From assembly GCA_024305745.1 (NCBI GenBank), contig JAHRBS010000008.1, positions 868,001 through 932,000 of the forward strand: a stretch of DNA of 64,000 nt, written 5' to 3'. Position numbers and translations under genes: made by a program. This document shows positions 33,545-45,324 of this stretch, one piece after another. Position 1 is the first letter of the stretch; the number at the start of each line of letters is the position of its first letter. This stretch comes from Polyporus tsugae (taxonomy: Eukaryota > Basidiomycota > Agaricomycetes > Polyporales > Polyporaceae). The notes below the pieces were generated by a model. The model had not been told where the DNA came from, did no database searches, and worked only from the letters and a program-made list of their open reading frames with translations.

Positions 33545-34469
33545 GAGACTTTAGGAGGTCCGAGTCGGAGGGCGAGATATCGATGGGATACATACTTACT
33601 AAGTACGGCATTACTATGGGTTAACAAATCTCTTCCCTTCTCGCGTACAAGCCCATCTACATGTCGAGTGTGTGACGGACTATCTAATGCACATGGCGAG
33701 AGTACTACTACTTATTACTAGACTTGCCTAGCGGGCTCGCCCGAAATAGCCGGTTCAGTCACGTGCCGTCAGTCCGTGGCGTTGAATATTGGCACAGGCG
33801 GACACTACTTACTTACCACGTCCCATACTTCCTGAACAGCATCGAGCGCATCAAATAGTCGCAGCCTAAGTTTCGGGCTAGAATGCGAGAAATGTACGTG
33901 TCTAACCTGTGGCCCTTTGCACCGAGATTCTGAACACCGGTGTTTGAAATAGTTGCGGCGTAGCCCAAGAGTTTCCGTCGCACCATAATGGCAGGGATTC
34001 GTTCCGATACGTCAGACGCAACTTTTCTTGAAAACTTGCCCGGCAACGAAAGGCGAATGGGGGGAGGGGGCTTTGGGAGGGCAGCTTAAACCTGGGGAAA
34101 CAGATGTGTCGGGGCCAGGCTGCGTCGTCGGTGAGTCTTCAAATCTGCCCGCCTGTCCTCCACCACTTAGTTCAGTATGCTCGTCAACAACTTGGTTGAT
34201 CCAACAGTCTTAATTCCTCCACGCCTTTGCCTAAGCCGGTACCCGATCTCGCTCATCCACACTGAAGATCTCCCTGCGCGCCGTCACGATCGATTGCCCC
34301 GGCACATCTCCAACCCCGGCGACGATGCAAGTTCGTTTGGTTTTCTTTCATTCAGCACCTTCCTCCTCCAGCCTCTGCAGTATATCCCATCCTGATCCCC
34401 AAACATATCGGCTTCACACGCACCGTGCACGCTTTAGCTCTCTGTGGTTCTTTCTCTGCTGGGTCCCTC
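33545..34469. other. Intergenic region
   Basis: Lies between two membrane-protein genes on the same strand. No domain-bearing frame, repeat or RNA gene is seen. The last 300 bp are pyrimidine-rich, as expected of a fungal promoter and leader. Confidence 0.4.
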
Positions 34470-36265
34470 ATGTCGGAAACGGCGACATGGCTGGCGTGCC
34501 TTCGCGAGGCTTCACCGGACCACCGCTACAACTCGCCCTTCGGACCAGTCCCGGAAAGCCTGTCGGCCTCCTTGTCTCGCCCTCCCTTCAGCCCTGGCTT
34601 CGTCGTTTGCTGTCTCACGTTCGTGTTCTTCGGTCTGAGCCTCGTCTTGTTCGCAATCTGCACGAGTCTTGTTGATATCGACCTCCGGTTAGAAGACACA
34701 TACATCCGCTACATTCTCTTCCTGGAACGGCTTTACAGCGACGCTCTGAAAATGGTCGATGCGACGGGAGAGATGTTCCTGGTCGCGCCGTCGCGGATCG
34801 GTTCCGTATCGATGGACGCTATCGTCGCCTTCTCCAGGATTGCGTACCGTATCCCCCCTTCGGCCGTGGATCAGCGCATCCGGCTTCCCTATTGCTGCGC
34901 AGAGTCTATGTCAAGCCTCGTCAAACTTGGGCTCCGACGCGTCCGACTTGCCATCCAAGCCAGAGGACTCACTATATGCGCCACCTCCGGCAAGCTAGCT
35001 GAACAGCTTTGCCGCATGTCCTTCCATGCGGCTCAATTCCCGGTAGTGGAGTGGGCCAGGACATGCTTCCTCTTCGGAGCTAGGTGGATATATGCGCGTG
35101 GGCGGTCGCTACACGCGGTTATATGCGCGGGAGCAACTCACGCTTTCGCCATTGCGGTTCGGTTACCATCGCAGAGGACCTATTCTAGGGCCTGGAGCGG
35201 ATCCATGCGAGTGAGTAGCGATGATCCGTCTTTCGCGAGCGGCAATGTGCTGATACGGTCGGTTTGCAAAGCCGCGACTTGAACGTCCCATGCCTCACCA
35301 GCCCGCTGCGGATCCCAACCCGATCGAAGCACGCGTTACTCGAGCGTTCAGCGGACACATCTACGGTATGTCATGTCTTCCACGTCACTACATTTGCTGC
35401 ACGGACCTAGCTCACGTTTGCCTTAGTTCCCGGCCAGCCGTGCCTGGATCAGCTTTACCGCGGAGAGGCTGTACTCACCCTATGCGCCCATCGGGATAGC
35501 AAATCTCCTGCCCGAAGCCCAGACAACGATGCGCATGCTGAGGGGACATTCGATGTCACGCTAGAGCTCGACGTCGACAGGTATAGGCAATCCCGCGTCA
35601 AGTTCATCACACACGGCCCGATGCAGCTCCCTTCAATTACGGTCCGAGTCCTCCGCGACGCAGAGACACAGACGGAGGATCAGGACCCCAAAGCCGAAGA
35701 GCGGGAGGTACAGACCGAACTTGATGCCAACGTCGGGGTGCCCCTTGCTGGAGGGCCGGAGGGCGTTGGCGCGCACGAGAGCATGATCAGCTTGGCCCTC
35801 TCCGCCGGCATGCACACAACGTCGAGCACGGGCAGCCACGTACCCGCGTCGCCCGCCCAAACGTTCACGTTCAAGTTCAACCCGCGTGCGCCGTCCTTCT
35901 CTCCTGGGCTTCCTGTCTCTCCCCCGAGTGCCAACATTGCCAACGGTCGCTGCGACAGGAGCGCGAGCACCGGCGGTGTGCCAACTAGTACTCCCATTCC
36001 CAGCGTCACGCGTCTCAATCCGCTGGCGGAGGAGTTCAAGGTTCCAGCGCAGGTCCCCGCCTGGCTGGCGAACTTGCACGCGTCGGACTATCGGGCAGGC
36101 GACTTGGTCCTTGCGCCGTCACATAGCGAGTGGGCGTCGGACTTGCTGGCGGATCTGTCCCCTCTATCACTGGACGCGCTGACGTTTGCCCCGGCGACTT
36201 TGTATTCTGGGGAAGCGATGACGGACGGCGGAGGGAGAACAGGAGAAATGGAGGTGCGCGGCTAG
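34470..36265 (+). CDS. Predicted membrane protein with cytosolic C-terminal domain, copy 2
   Basis: Exons 34470-35210, 35302-35365 and 35427-36265 give 547 aa with clean splice sites (GTGAGT, GTATGT). No known family recognised. A strong helix (FVVCCLTFVFFGLSLVLFAI) near residue 50 is followed by amphipathic, Arg-rich stretches and weaker hydrophobic segments, then a short exon (ADPNPIEARVTRAFSGHIYV). Beta-type sequence follows (TFDVTLELDVDRYRQSRVKF). The tail is acidic and Ser/Pro-rich and ends with a short conserved-looking piece (EEFKVPAQVPAWLANLHASD, then DLVLAPSHSEWASDLL). Layout resembles the gene at 32184. Membrane location is inferred; function is unknown. Confidence 0.72.
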
Positions 36266-36865
36266 TATGCATATGGTGCGCTGGACGGGTGGGGCAGGAC
36301 TCGTGAACGTGGACATCGCTATGACGCAGTATGTTGACAGTGGTGGAGCCTGTGTTCGTTTTCGCGTGGTGTCGGTGTTCGATTATGTGGTATACGTATC
36401 AGTATCAGCTTATACGGACGATGCGATTTTTTCCCCTGGCAAGGACCGAAGGTTCGAGCTCTTTGCCGGACTGAACTGAGCGGATCTAGGACAGCTTCGA
36501 CGTCACGCCTTCGTGCAGGTTCTTCCCTTTCCCATCTCGCCACGCCTCTCATATCCGGAGCCGATGGAGAGTATGTAGCGGGGCCCGAGGTTGCTTCTCT
36601 GTTCTACGCGCTGTTGCTTGTCATGACTGTGGCCTGGCCTAGTCAGAGTTGAAGGAGATCTTGGAATGATCGAAGGGAGCTTGCGACATTGGATGGGGTG
36701 GAAACCTGCTCAGAAAGAATGGTTCGCTGCACGACTACGTCTTGATGACACGTAGACTTGGTTGCGTGTTGACATCACGAAAGTAGACGATCATCACCAT
36801 CGCTATACAGTCCATTAATCCTGCACATGTTAGGAATTGTGTAGCATTGCGCATGCGCGTCCGAG
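36266..36865. other. Convergent intergenic region
   Basis: 3' flanks of the membrane-protein gene (+) and the RNase III-like gene (-). Only short antisense frames; nothing notable. Confidence 0.4.
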
Positions 36866-37438
36866 TCAAGCATTTCCGTTCCTTTGGCGAGCGCTGTGCT
36901 CCACCAGAGCACCTATCCAGTTGGCGACGGCTACGAAGCCGGTGTTGAGGAAGACTGCTCCGACGTATGCGTCCATGATATACCGTGTTTCCTTCGTGGC
37001 CGTGTCACTCGTTGAACCCCGTGTAACGAAGAGGTTACATACTGCTGCCGTGTTCAAGTCCACGCCTTGTGCGTGCCGGACCTTGTCCTTCCACTTATAC
37101 CCTCCCACCCACCGCTCGACCTTCTCGCCTAGTTTTCTGGATTCTGCCTGTGATATACACGCCTGGATCAGCCAAATACCTCGGCACATAACATAACTGG
37201 GAGGGACACGCACTGCGAGGGCCACTGCATTCAAGGGCGGGCGCTGATTGAAAAGGACGTAGGCGTACGCCGCCTCCAGGATTTTGGTCCCGATGGCGGC
37301 GAGCCTGTCGCCGTCGCCGTACGTTGTTTGTGTGTTGAGGGGCACCCCGGGAAATCGGAGGGAGCGGTGGACGAATATTTCGAGCATGGTCTCACCGTGG
37401 ATCTGAGGGGCCGGAGGCAGCGGGGGTGGGGACACCAT
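36866..37438 (-). CDS. RNase III-fold protein, probably catalytically inactive, copy 2
   Basis: Exons 37214-37438, 37043-37147 and 36866-36991 give 151 aa. It is a clear paralogue of the gene at 29856: ETMLEIFVHRSLRFPGVPLN, YGDGDRLAAIGTKILEAAY, KVERWVGGYKWKDKVRHAQG and ETRYIMDAYVGAVFLNTGF line up along the whole length, and the middle exon is 105 nt in both. The RNase III acids are missing here too (first motif Glu to Ala, Asp to Thr; second motif Asp to Tyr, Glu to Asp). Both copies share the same losses, so inactivity predates the duplication. The frame continues upstream to 37675 without a domain; I chose the ATG at 37438, which heads the shared Pro-rich leader. Confidence 0.8.
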   Translation of the reverse strand: MVSPPPLPPAPQIHGETMLEIFVHRSLRFPGVPLNTQTTYGDGDRLAAIGTKILEAAYAYVLFNQRPPLNAVALAVRVPPSYVMCRGIWLIQACISQAESRKLGEKVERWVGGYKWKDKVRHAQGVDLNTAAVCNLFVTRGSTSDTATKETRYIMDAYVGAVFLNTGFVAVANWIGALVEHSARQRNGNA

Positions 37439-39103
37439 GGTTCCGAGGGGGCACCGAGTAGACTCGGCTGGTAGGGTGATTATTGGGCGTGGAGATTGGG
37501 AGCTGCGAGCGTGCGGGGAACATCTCGCTAGGCTATATACTACAGATCGGTCAGTTGCTGCAGCACCCGAAGCTGTCAATGTTACGGAGCGACGGACCTG
37601 GTGCTGCGGCAACTTGAATCGTGTCTCCGAGTCCGCAGTGACAACTCGGCGGGGCGCACTATCTTCGGGAGACATCGTGGATGCTTCTCTTCTGGACTCC
37701 CCGGGGCAGGCTGCAAAGAATGTATAGTGTGTGTGAATAGCTGAGAGGTCACTCGGGGACCACCAGGCTGGTAGTACTATTCAATAGGCGAGCGGTGGGT
37801 TTTTGTCAACCGCACAGATGGAGAGATGGAGTACGACAAACCTACCGCAGCGGTTGTTTACATGCCTCGCCTGCGCTTATGCGGAGGGGAGCGCGTATCG
37901 AACAGGGCAAGAAGTTCGCTGTATGAAGAGACGGAAATGACACTGGACACACTGGCGGCTACCCCGTGCCACTGCGCGTGAACGTTACTATTGCCACTGC
38001 GGAACGGCTGGTGTTGGGATGGTCACGACTTCAGTGATTTAACAGGAAAGATTTGTGGAGGACCAGCGGTGGGCTGATGACCGTTCTCAGTCGCTATAAA
38101 AGATAACTTGAGGTCGGAGCGAGTCGACCTAAATGACGAGGGAGATGATCGTTTTAGCGTCTCCGAAAGGGGAGAACGGAAACGAAAAGAGATAGATGAT
38201 CCATACAGGCACTCTAAGGACGTTTGAAGTTCCGCGATATATAGCTATGTTTCGAATCGAGGAAGACATAGTACTTTGCAATAGGCGCCCACCTTGGACT
38301 TGGGATCATCGGGTGTTTCCGGTGCCTGACAATGACGTCGTTCACTACCTCCTCGCCTCGTGGCGTTTACTTTGAACTTTCCCGTCGGTCAGCTGGTTAC
38401 CAGTGCGCCCAGAAGTACTCGGTGTGAAGCTCGAGCTCCTTCCTGTCTCTTGCGACATATTCATCGGCAGGTACGAAATCACTGCCCACATCCCCGCATC
38501 TTCCGGTAACCAGAGTTTGACATCTTACTTAGTTGCGAGCTTGGGGACACCGGCCTTGCTCTCAGGCTGCTATGGCGACAAACCCTGCTCGTGCCAAACT
38601 TTTCTCCCAAACCTTAGCCGGGCTGTGTTTTCACCGGACGTTCAAGGTGGCCGCTCCGTGTGGGCGGGAGAATGCAGTCGCTTCCCTGCTTCCAGCGAGT
38701 CATACCCTTCATCACACATTGTCACTTCCTCGGGGTGTGCAATGAACTCAGTCTCCGCAGCGACATAGGCAAGGTATGATTCACCTCATTCCCGACTCTG
38801 TTGAAACTTGCAAACTCTTTCCTGGTCATTTCTGCACGACTCTCGGACGTCCGCTGCAGCCCATGTGCGTGCGTCGCGCCGCGGTATGCCACGCCACAGT
38901 TCAAGCTACTCATGTACTGATGGCTGCCGGCTGGAACTGGTCATCCTCTCAGCTTCCTCTCTTGGCGCGCGCTCCGTCCCGATATGTATAAGAAGGTTTG
39001 CCTCCGCCAGACCGTAGTCGTTCCGCCTTCCCCCGTTCCTCCCCTCCTCATTCGTTACGCCCTCTCTCAGGCCGCCGAGGCCGTTACGCTCATTTCCTTC
39101 GAC
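37439..39103. other. Divergent intergenic region
   Basis: 5' flanks of the RNase III-like gene (-) and the esterase gene (+). Open frames (up to 121 codons at 38403) have no domain. Nothing else is seen. Confidence 0.4.
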
Positions 39104-40275
39104 ATGCTTCCATCCACCTTGCGCGCGGTGAGTGCCGGCGCAGTTATCCTGTTGGCGTCCGCCGTTGCAATCGCAGCACCCAACTTTGCTCGGGAGACCA
39201 ACACTTCGTATTCCGCGATTATCGCGTTTGGGGACTCATTTAGCGACAACGGTGAGTTACTACGCGGAGGAATGCTCGAAGGCTGATATACTTATCTTCT
39301 GACCGATAGGTAGCGGGGCTTGGGCTTTGTCGAACCAGACCTGGCCGGCGAACCCTAATTAGTAGGTAGCTGTCTGGGAGGATGGATTCCCGAACTGACT
39401 TCAGTTAATTGACAGCTTTGCCGGTCGCTTCTCCAACGGGCCCGTATGGATTGAGTACGTGGCCGGGAACCTTTCCGCTCCCCTTCTCGACTTCGCAGTA
39501 GGCGGAGGTAGGTTGCATGCCTTCGCGACATCTGTTTAGAAACTAGCCTCACCGTCCCTCGCTTTAGCTACCACCTCGAACACCCTCGTCCAGGGCTTCA
39601 CCGGCCCCAACTCCACCATCCCCGTCCCCTCCATCGACGACCAGGTCGCCACATTCCTCCAGACCGGCGCGCCCTCCAACATCTCGCTCGCCGCCCCCCT
39701 CTTCGTCCTCCTCGGCGGCGCGAACGACCCCCTCTTCAACCCGAACATCACCGCCAACCAGTCCTTCCACGCGCTCATATCGAGCACCGCGCAGCTCGCC
39801 GCCGCGCATCCCGCCGCGCAGTTCCTCTTCCTCAACTTCCCAGACCTCGCGCGCATCCCCATGGACTTCTACGTCAGCAGCCCGGCCACCAAGGACACGC
39901 TCCATGCGTTCAGTACCGACCTCGCGGGGCTCTACCGTGACTCGATCCCGCAGGGCCTGGCGGGCGTCACGTTCGTCGACGTCATGCCGCTGTTCGCAGA
40001 GTGGGAGTACTACGCCGCGCCTGCGGCGTTCGGGTTCGCGCCGCTCGGGGCGTACGGGAGCTGCTTGACTGGAGCGTACGGGGAGACGCCGAACGTTACG
40101 CTGTGCGACGATGCGGATCGGATGGTGTTCTGGGACGAGTACCAGTGAGTTCTTTATTGGAGGGAGCGTCGACGTACGTGTTTCATGGGTGGCGGAGCTG
40201 ATTTTCTGGTGCAGCCCGACGACGCATGCGCATTCGTGGATCGCGAATCTTGTGTTGGCCGAACTCGGCCATTGA
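39104..40275 (+). CDS. Secreted GDSL (SGNH) esterase, CE16-like
   Basis: Exons 39104-39251, 39310-39361, 39416-39507, 39568-40144 and 40215-40275 give 309 aa. The N terminus (LRAVSAGAVILLASAVAIAA) is a good signal peptide. Block I is IAFGDSFSDNG with the catalytic Ser. GRFSNGPVWIEY and DFAVGGATTSN with the oxyanion Gly follow. Block III is GGANDP with the oxyanion Asn. The last block, DEYHPTTHAHSW, supplies Asp and His and is split by the final intron. This is the pattern of fungal GDSL acetylesterases that remove acetyl groups from oligosaccharides outside the cell (CE16); substrate choice is inferred. Several N-x-T/S sites fit secretion. All catalytic residues are intact. Confidence 0.93.
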
Positions 40276-41185
40276 AGAGCACTGAAGGTGCGGGGTTGTT
40301 GTGGGATGATATTGTTGTATGATGACTCTTCGGTATCTGGACATTGTAGCGTGTATTGAGTCGATTTCTTGTTCTTCTTAGCAGTCTACTACAGTAGACT
40401 CGCCTCGATCGAGCCGGAAAACCACGCCGCCTGCCCGGACGACGTCACTGCTCGAGCTCCATATCTATCCAGGCCAGCTTCGGGCATGCTTGAGCTGCTT
40501 GGCGGTGGGCGATTCCAATTTCTGACCCAAAGTATAAGGTTGAACGTGACACCACGCAAGCCACTGTATGGAATTAACCTACTTATGTGAGATCCTAGCG
40601 AAGTGGTTCTGAGCGCCGGCGGATGGCATGACCGGGATTGCTGTTTGCGAGCGACATCGCTCCGCTCTGGCAGTAGATGTAGTCCTTGGTACCACCGTTG
40701 ACAGAGAAGCAGGAGCCCTGTGATAGGTGAGAGTCAGAGAGAGGCTGCAGAGGGACAGAGAGAGACTCGGGAGATCCAGGAGCAGTAATTCCCAGGGAGG
40801 AAAATCGGTGACCGGTCACAGAAGATGCCGAGTTGCCGAGGTCGGTGTCGGGGTCCTCGACGACGATTCGGATGCTGCTCTTCTCAGCCTCTACACCTCC
40901 TCTACACATCCTATGCTTCGTTCACGGCTCTACAGTCTAGGCTAATCACCGCTGAGGGGGAGAATAAGGGCTGGTGTCTCGTTGTTCGGCTGGTGCCCTC
41001 AAGTTGGATTCGTGACTCCATTTGCTGCAAGCCCAGAGAGGAGTCAGCCCAACTAACGTCTTTGCCAGCTCGAAGGGGGGGAGTGCAGCACTCTGCGTCT
41101 GGTACGTCCATTTCATGCTCTCTTCGACCCTCCTACTCAATCCATCTATCTCGTGCCACGTCCCTCAGCGTCGGAGTCAGTGGCC
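40276..41185. other. Intergenic region
   Basis: 3' flank of the esterase and 5' flank of an F-box gene. Short antisense open frames only. A GA-rich run sits at 40725-40770. Confidence 0.4.
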
Positions 41186-42667
41186 ATGCTCCCTCTCGAG
41201 GTGGAGTTCTTGATCATAGAACAGCTCCAAGACAAACAATCCCTTTCTGCCTGTTCCTGTGTCTGTCGCTCCTGGCTGCAATTCAGCCGTTCCTGCCTCT
41301 TCGGCGACCTTATCATCCATCTCCCGAGGAACGACTCCGAAAGACCAGAGGCTCTGGTCAGATTTCTTGCACGGTCGTCCCGCTCACCCTATCCACTCGG
41401 AAACTATGTGAAGCGCCTTGCCTTACGGGGGGAAGATGCCAGACTTCCTGTTGCCGCTTCGTATTCTCTTGGGGACTGCTGTCCAAGAGCGTCGAAGGAC
41501 TTGGAGCTCGCTCAACTCGCGAACCGTGATGTTCTCGTCGACATGGACTCGGACGAAGTGCCGGAGGATTGCGCCAACCTTCCGGTCCGCTCGCTACGCG
41601 CTATCTTGTCCTTGTGTCCTCACCTCAAGGTTCTGGATCTGGAGCGACTGCTGCTGTATGATGCCGCGGCGTCGCCACAATATTCTTCCCTTTTGGCCGC
41701 CTTCCAGCCCCATCCGCTTCATGGGCTCCTCATCGAAGACTGTTCCTCAACTACGCGGGATATGCGGCATTTCTTCGACGTCATCACCATGTTCTCCTGC
41801 ATAGACCGACTTTTCGTCGACTGCGGCCCCTGGGAGCTCCCGGTGGGCGACCCGAAATACGAATTGCCTCTGCCCAGCCCTATCATCCGCGACCTTACCT
41901 TGCAGGCGCTGGAAGACCCCAACTGCGCGTCTGCGTTTTACGATTCGCTGCGTCGATCGGGCTCGCTTGATGGCCCGCTCAAGGTCATCCAGTTCATGGG
42001 CTACAGTCGCGAAGAAGTGCTGGAGTTCTTCGACTTCCTGAAGGACGCAGGGAAGCATCTCATGGAGCTCAACATCGACATGTGCGTCCCCCTTCGCGAC
42101 TCTCACGGTGCGCGATTCCGCCTCCCGTTGTCCGGTTAGCACAAAGCTCATGCATAACTCATCATGGTTTCCGACTCTGCAGGCACCCCCGAGAGCTGGG
42201 ACGGGCTCAGTCTCGACTGCTGCCCCAACCTCGAGAAGCTGACCCTCGTGTTCGACTTCCACTCGCCCGACGAGATGTCGTGGACCCGCGACGCGGTCAT
42301 CCACGCGGCCCTCCGCGTCTACACCCGCCTGCTGCTTTCCGCGCACGGGCCCTCAGGCCCAGGCTCGCCGCCGCCGCTGCGCGAGCTGTCGTTCTGCGTG
42401 TACGGCGCTGCGAACGCCCGGCTCGCGTTCACGCGCAGCGCGGCGCTGTCGGACGAGGGGCGGGAGCTGTGGAGCGCGCTCGACCACGCGCTCGTCGGGC
42501 TGCCGGCGCTGGCATCGGTGAAGTTCTTGCTGTGCGACGTCGACGGGGAGGAGGACCTGGCGGGGTGCAAGGCGGGCCTTTGGGCGTTCGTGGGGGACTG
42601 GCTTCCGATGGCGGGCAGGCGTGGGTTGGTGTGCTTGCGTTCGGAGAGGGAGGAGTATCCCGATTAG
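41186..42667 (+). CDS. F-box protein (first member before the epoxide hydrolase array)
   Basis: Exons 41186-42107 and 42183-42667 give 468 aa. The N terminus (MLPLEVEFLIIEQL then SLSACSCVCRSWLQFSRSCL) is a recognisable F-box. The rest is a degenerate leucine-rich region (SLCPHLKVLDLERLLLYD, NLEKLTLVFDFHS, LPALASVKFLLCD). F-box proteins usually pair with Skp1 and choose substrates for ubiquitination. The intron (donor GTGCGC, phase 1) restores frame to DSHGTPESWDGLSLDCCPNL. It lies on the plus strand, unlike the other F-box genes downstream, and has diverged from them. An in-frame GTG at 41153 is less likely as a start than the ATG at 41186. Confidence 0.85.
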
Positions 42668-43300
42668 ATGTGTGCGGGTGCGAATGCCATCATCATCACT
42701 GTGAATACTTGTATCTCGTTTTGTCATGGCCGATTCGAACTAGCTAGATATGTATATTTGACAAGTCGGGTGGACGACGCTCTGGGATTGTGAAAAACAC
42801 ACACCTCGTCATTAATTATGGACGCGAAGGAGGCTGCGGACTTATTATAATGGATCCCACGTGGCACATAAGTATTGCCTTTGGCGCTTACTCAACTTTT
42901 GCATGTCACCCCGACCTTCGGCCTCGAGATGCTCTTGTATGGCGCATCTACGATATCCACCGCGCAATTGCGAACACCTATCTGGCATCCTATTTGCTTT
43001 CGAGGAATACACGAGCCTAGATGCTGCGTGCCATACTCCAGGCGCCGATTCGTATTCTATCAGACCGAATACGTCGGAGAGTGACGTTTTACGGCGTCCA
43101 AAGTCTGTGAGGGAGTCATATTGGAGGTAGTAACTTCTAAGTCACCAGTCTCGATTTGATGCGCACCAGGCGCGCTGACCATAACGCTTTGCTTCTCATA
43201 TAGACCTCCTCCTAATCCCCACGTTCTGCTTTCCATAAACCAGTACCTCCCACCAGCCGATCCCCACGTTTCTCTCTCACCTGCTTCCTAGACCTCATAC
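42668..43300. other. Intergenic region, partly duplicated at 46392-46558
   Basis: 5' flank of epoxide hydrolase 1. About 42851-42993 recurs upstream of epoxide hydrolase 2, so the duplicated unit includes upstream sequence. Confidence 0.5.
42851..42993 (+). repeat. Segmental duplicate upstream of epoxide hydrolase 1 (matches 46392-46558)
   Basis: Shared blocks in order are GGATCCCACGTGGCACATA, CCTCGAGATGCTCTTGTAT, CTACGATATCCAC(C/T)GCGCA and GAACACCTATCTGGCAT, with indels between. Position relative to the following hydrolase gene is similar in both copies. Confidence 0.85.
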
Positions 43301-44961
43301 ATGTCGAATCCCGCGACCACGGAAACACCCTTCGAACTTGCAGTTCCAGATGCGGAGATCGACCTCCTCCAGATGAAGCTCGGGCTCGTCCGTTTCCCCG
43401 ACGAGCTCGACGGCGCAGGATGGGACTATGGCGCGCCCTTGGCTGACGTGAAGAGGCTGGCCGCGCATTGGAAGAGCGGCTTCGACTGGAGGAAGGCCGA
43501 GGCCGAGATCAACAAGCTCCCGATGTTCACGCGTGACATCGAGGTGGACGGGTTCGGGACGCTGAACGTACACTACGTGCATCAAGTGAGCGAAGTCAAG
43601 GGCGCGATCCCGCTGTTGTTCGTTCATGGATGTGAGCGATTATTGCTCATCCACGGTATATGGCGGTCAACGGTACTCGTTGTTTCGACTCGCAGGGCCT
43701 GGCCACTTTCTGGAGGTGAAAAAGCTGCTTCCTCTCTTGACGGCGGGGGGAAAAGATCACCCCAGTTTCCATGTCGTCGCGCCGAGCTTGCCTGGTTTCG
43801 GCTTCTCGGAGGCACCAAACAAGCCGGGGTTCAAGGGACGCCAGTACGCCGAGGTACGTTATGTCGTTTGTGGTATGGGCGCCTTTCTGAGAGTTTTACG
43901 CGCATATAGTTGCTCAACAAGCTCATGGTGACTCTCGGATACAACGAATATGGTGCGTTCTAGCTGTAAATTTAGCTATACGCGTCTTATTCACCGTTTC
44001 CGTCGTGTATAGTCTACCAAGGCGGTGATTGGGGACACACTGTAAGCAGGGCCCTCTCCTTCAGCACCACAGGTGTGATGCCGATCTGGTGTAGCTCGGA
44101 ACGCATGTAGTGTTCCACCACGGACATCAACACGTCAAGGCATGGCACACGAATATGCCCGTGTACGTGCACGCCCACCCGCTCACCGAAGAGTAGCTAG
44201 ACTTACATTCAACCTCTGTCTAGGTCCAGCCCACCGACGTTGACGCAGTTCCCCCTCCTCTACATCCGGTCGATGCTCTCTCTTATGTTCGATAGAGCTG
44301 CTCAAAACAGGCTTTTGTTGATGTCTCGAACACTGGCCAGCGAAATGGGCTACATGAGACAGCAATCGACTCGTCCGCAAACCCTCGGATACGGTCTTTC
44401 CGACTCTCCGGTTGGCCTTCTTGGGTGGATATACGAAAAGCTCATGGCGGGGACAGACAAGTACCCCTGGACTGACGATGAAGGTGGGTTGTCTCCCTCC
44501 ATTAATTATGTAGCAGCCATCATTCTGACGGGACGCCATCACTGGCATGTCGGCAGTCCTCAAATGGGTCTCTATCTACTATTTCTCGCGCGCCGGGCCT
44601 GCAGCGTCGACCAGAATATACTACGAGATGAGCGATGGAGGCGTACAGATCGGCACAAGTCCAGGCTGGACGTCTGTTCCGCTCGGCGTGTCGTACTTCC
44701 CCGGCGAAATCATCCGTCTCCCCAAACTGTACGCCTTCTTCTTTCGCTCTTGTCTCAGGCTAGGATAGCAATCTCGCTCATCGTCAACTAGATGGTCACA
44801 CACGCTAGGAAGGATTGTGTTCGAGTCTGAGCACGATACCGGAGGACATTTCGCCGCATTCGAGGTTCCGGAGATGCTTGCGGGGGACCTTCGCAATATG
44901 TACGGGAAGGGTGGACCTGCGCATGGTGTCGTTCCGGGTAAAACTGGGTATGACGTGTAAG
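43301..44961 (+). CDS. Epoxide hydrolase 1 (microsomal type, EHN domain)
   Basis: About 409 aa from eight exons (43301-43631, 43696-43853, 43910-43952, then the GGDWG exon, further exons from about 44095 and 44223, and the last ending 44961). The N-terminal EHN region ([17 protein letters not shown]) is followed by an alpha/beta-hydrolase core. The oxyanion motif is HGWPGHFLEV, with the Trp codon split by an intron. Next come [17 protein letters not shown], the nucleophile Asp in [19 protein letters not shown], and a C-terminal [11 protein letters not shown] with the catalytic His. It opens epoxides to vicinal diols, mainly for detoxification or lipid metabolism; substrates are unknown. It is the first of three tandem copies (47070 and 52143 are the others). 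All key residues are intact. Confidence 0.93.
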
Positions 44962-45324
44962 ATCCTCCCATGCGATCCTCTTGAGCGTGTGCATTGGGGT
45001 TGTCTTTCGCCATGATCGAAAACCGAGACTGGCACTATAAAATGTTGGAGCACCATATTTTCGAGTTCTCGAGTGAGGATATATCTAGGACAAGGACAAC
45101 CAACAGCAGTTATAAGGTCTGAGAGAAGATCCAGTCGTATACTACGCAGACGTGTCCTTTCCTGTAATCGGGGCGGAAAACAGTATACTTCTGCACAGGC
45201 GCGCTCATCACTGATGGTGTTCGCGCTGCTGTAAGTTCCAATTTATAACTTGCGCCCTAGAGCATTACAATGAGCTAGCATTCGTGTGACCAAGATGCAA
45301 GGCTTCGGCGAGGGCGATACTGAC
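44962..45324. other. Convergent intergenic region, duplicated at about 48868-49045
   Basis: About 45055-45240 matches 48868-49045 well (TTTTCGAGTTCT(C/T)GAGTGAG, GAGAGAAGATCCAGT, GGCGGAAAACAGTATACTT). It belongs to the [epoxide hydrolase + F-box] duplication unit. Confidence 0.7.

Noticed and set aside
36266..36479. Possible extension of the membrane-protein gene beyond the TAG at 36265
   Set aside because: No donor before the stop gives an in-frame continuation, and downstream frames lack similarity to the tail.
41747..42346. 199-codon minus-strand frame across the F-box gene
   Set aside because: Antisense shadow; it spans the intron of the plus-strand gene and has no domain.
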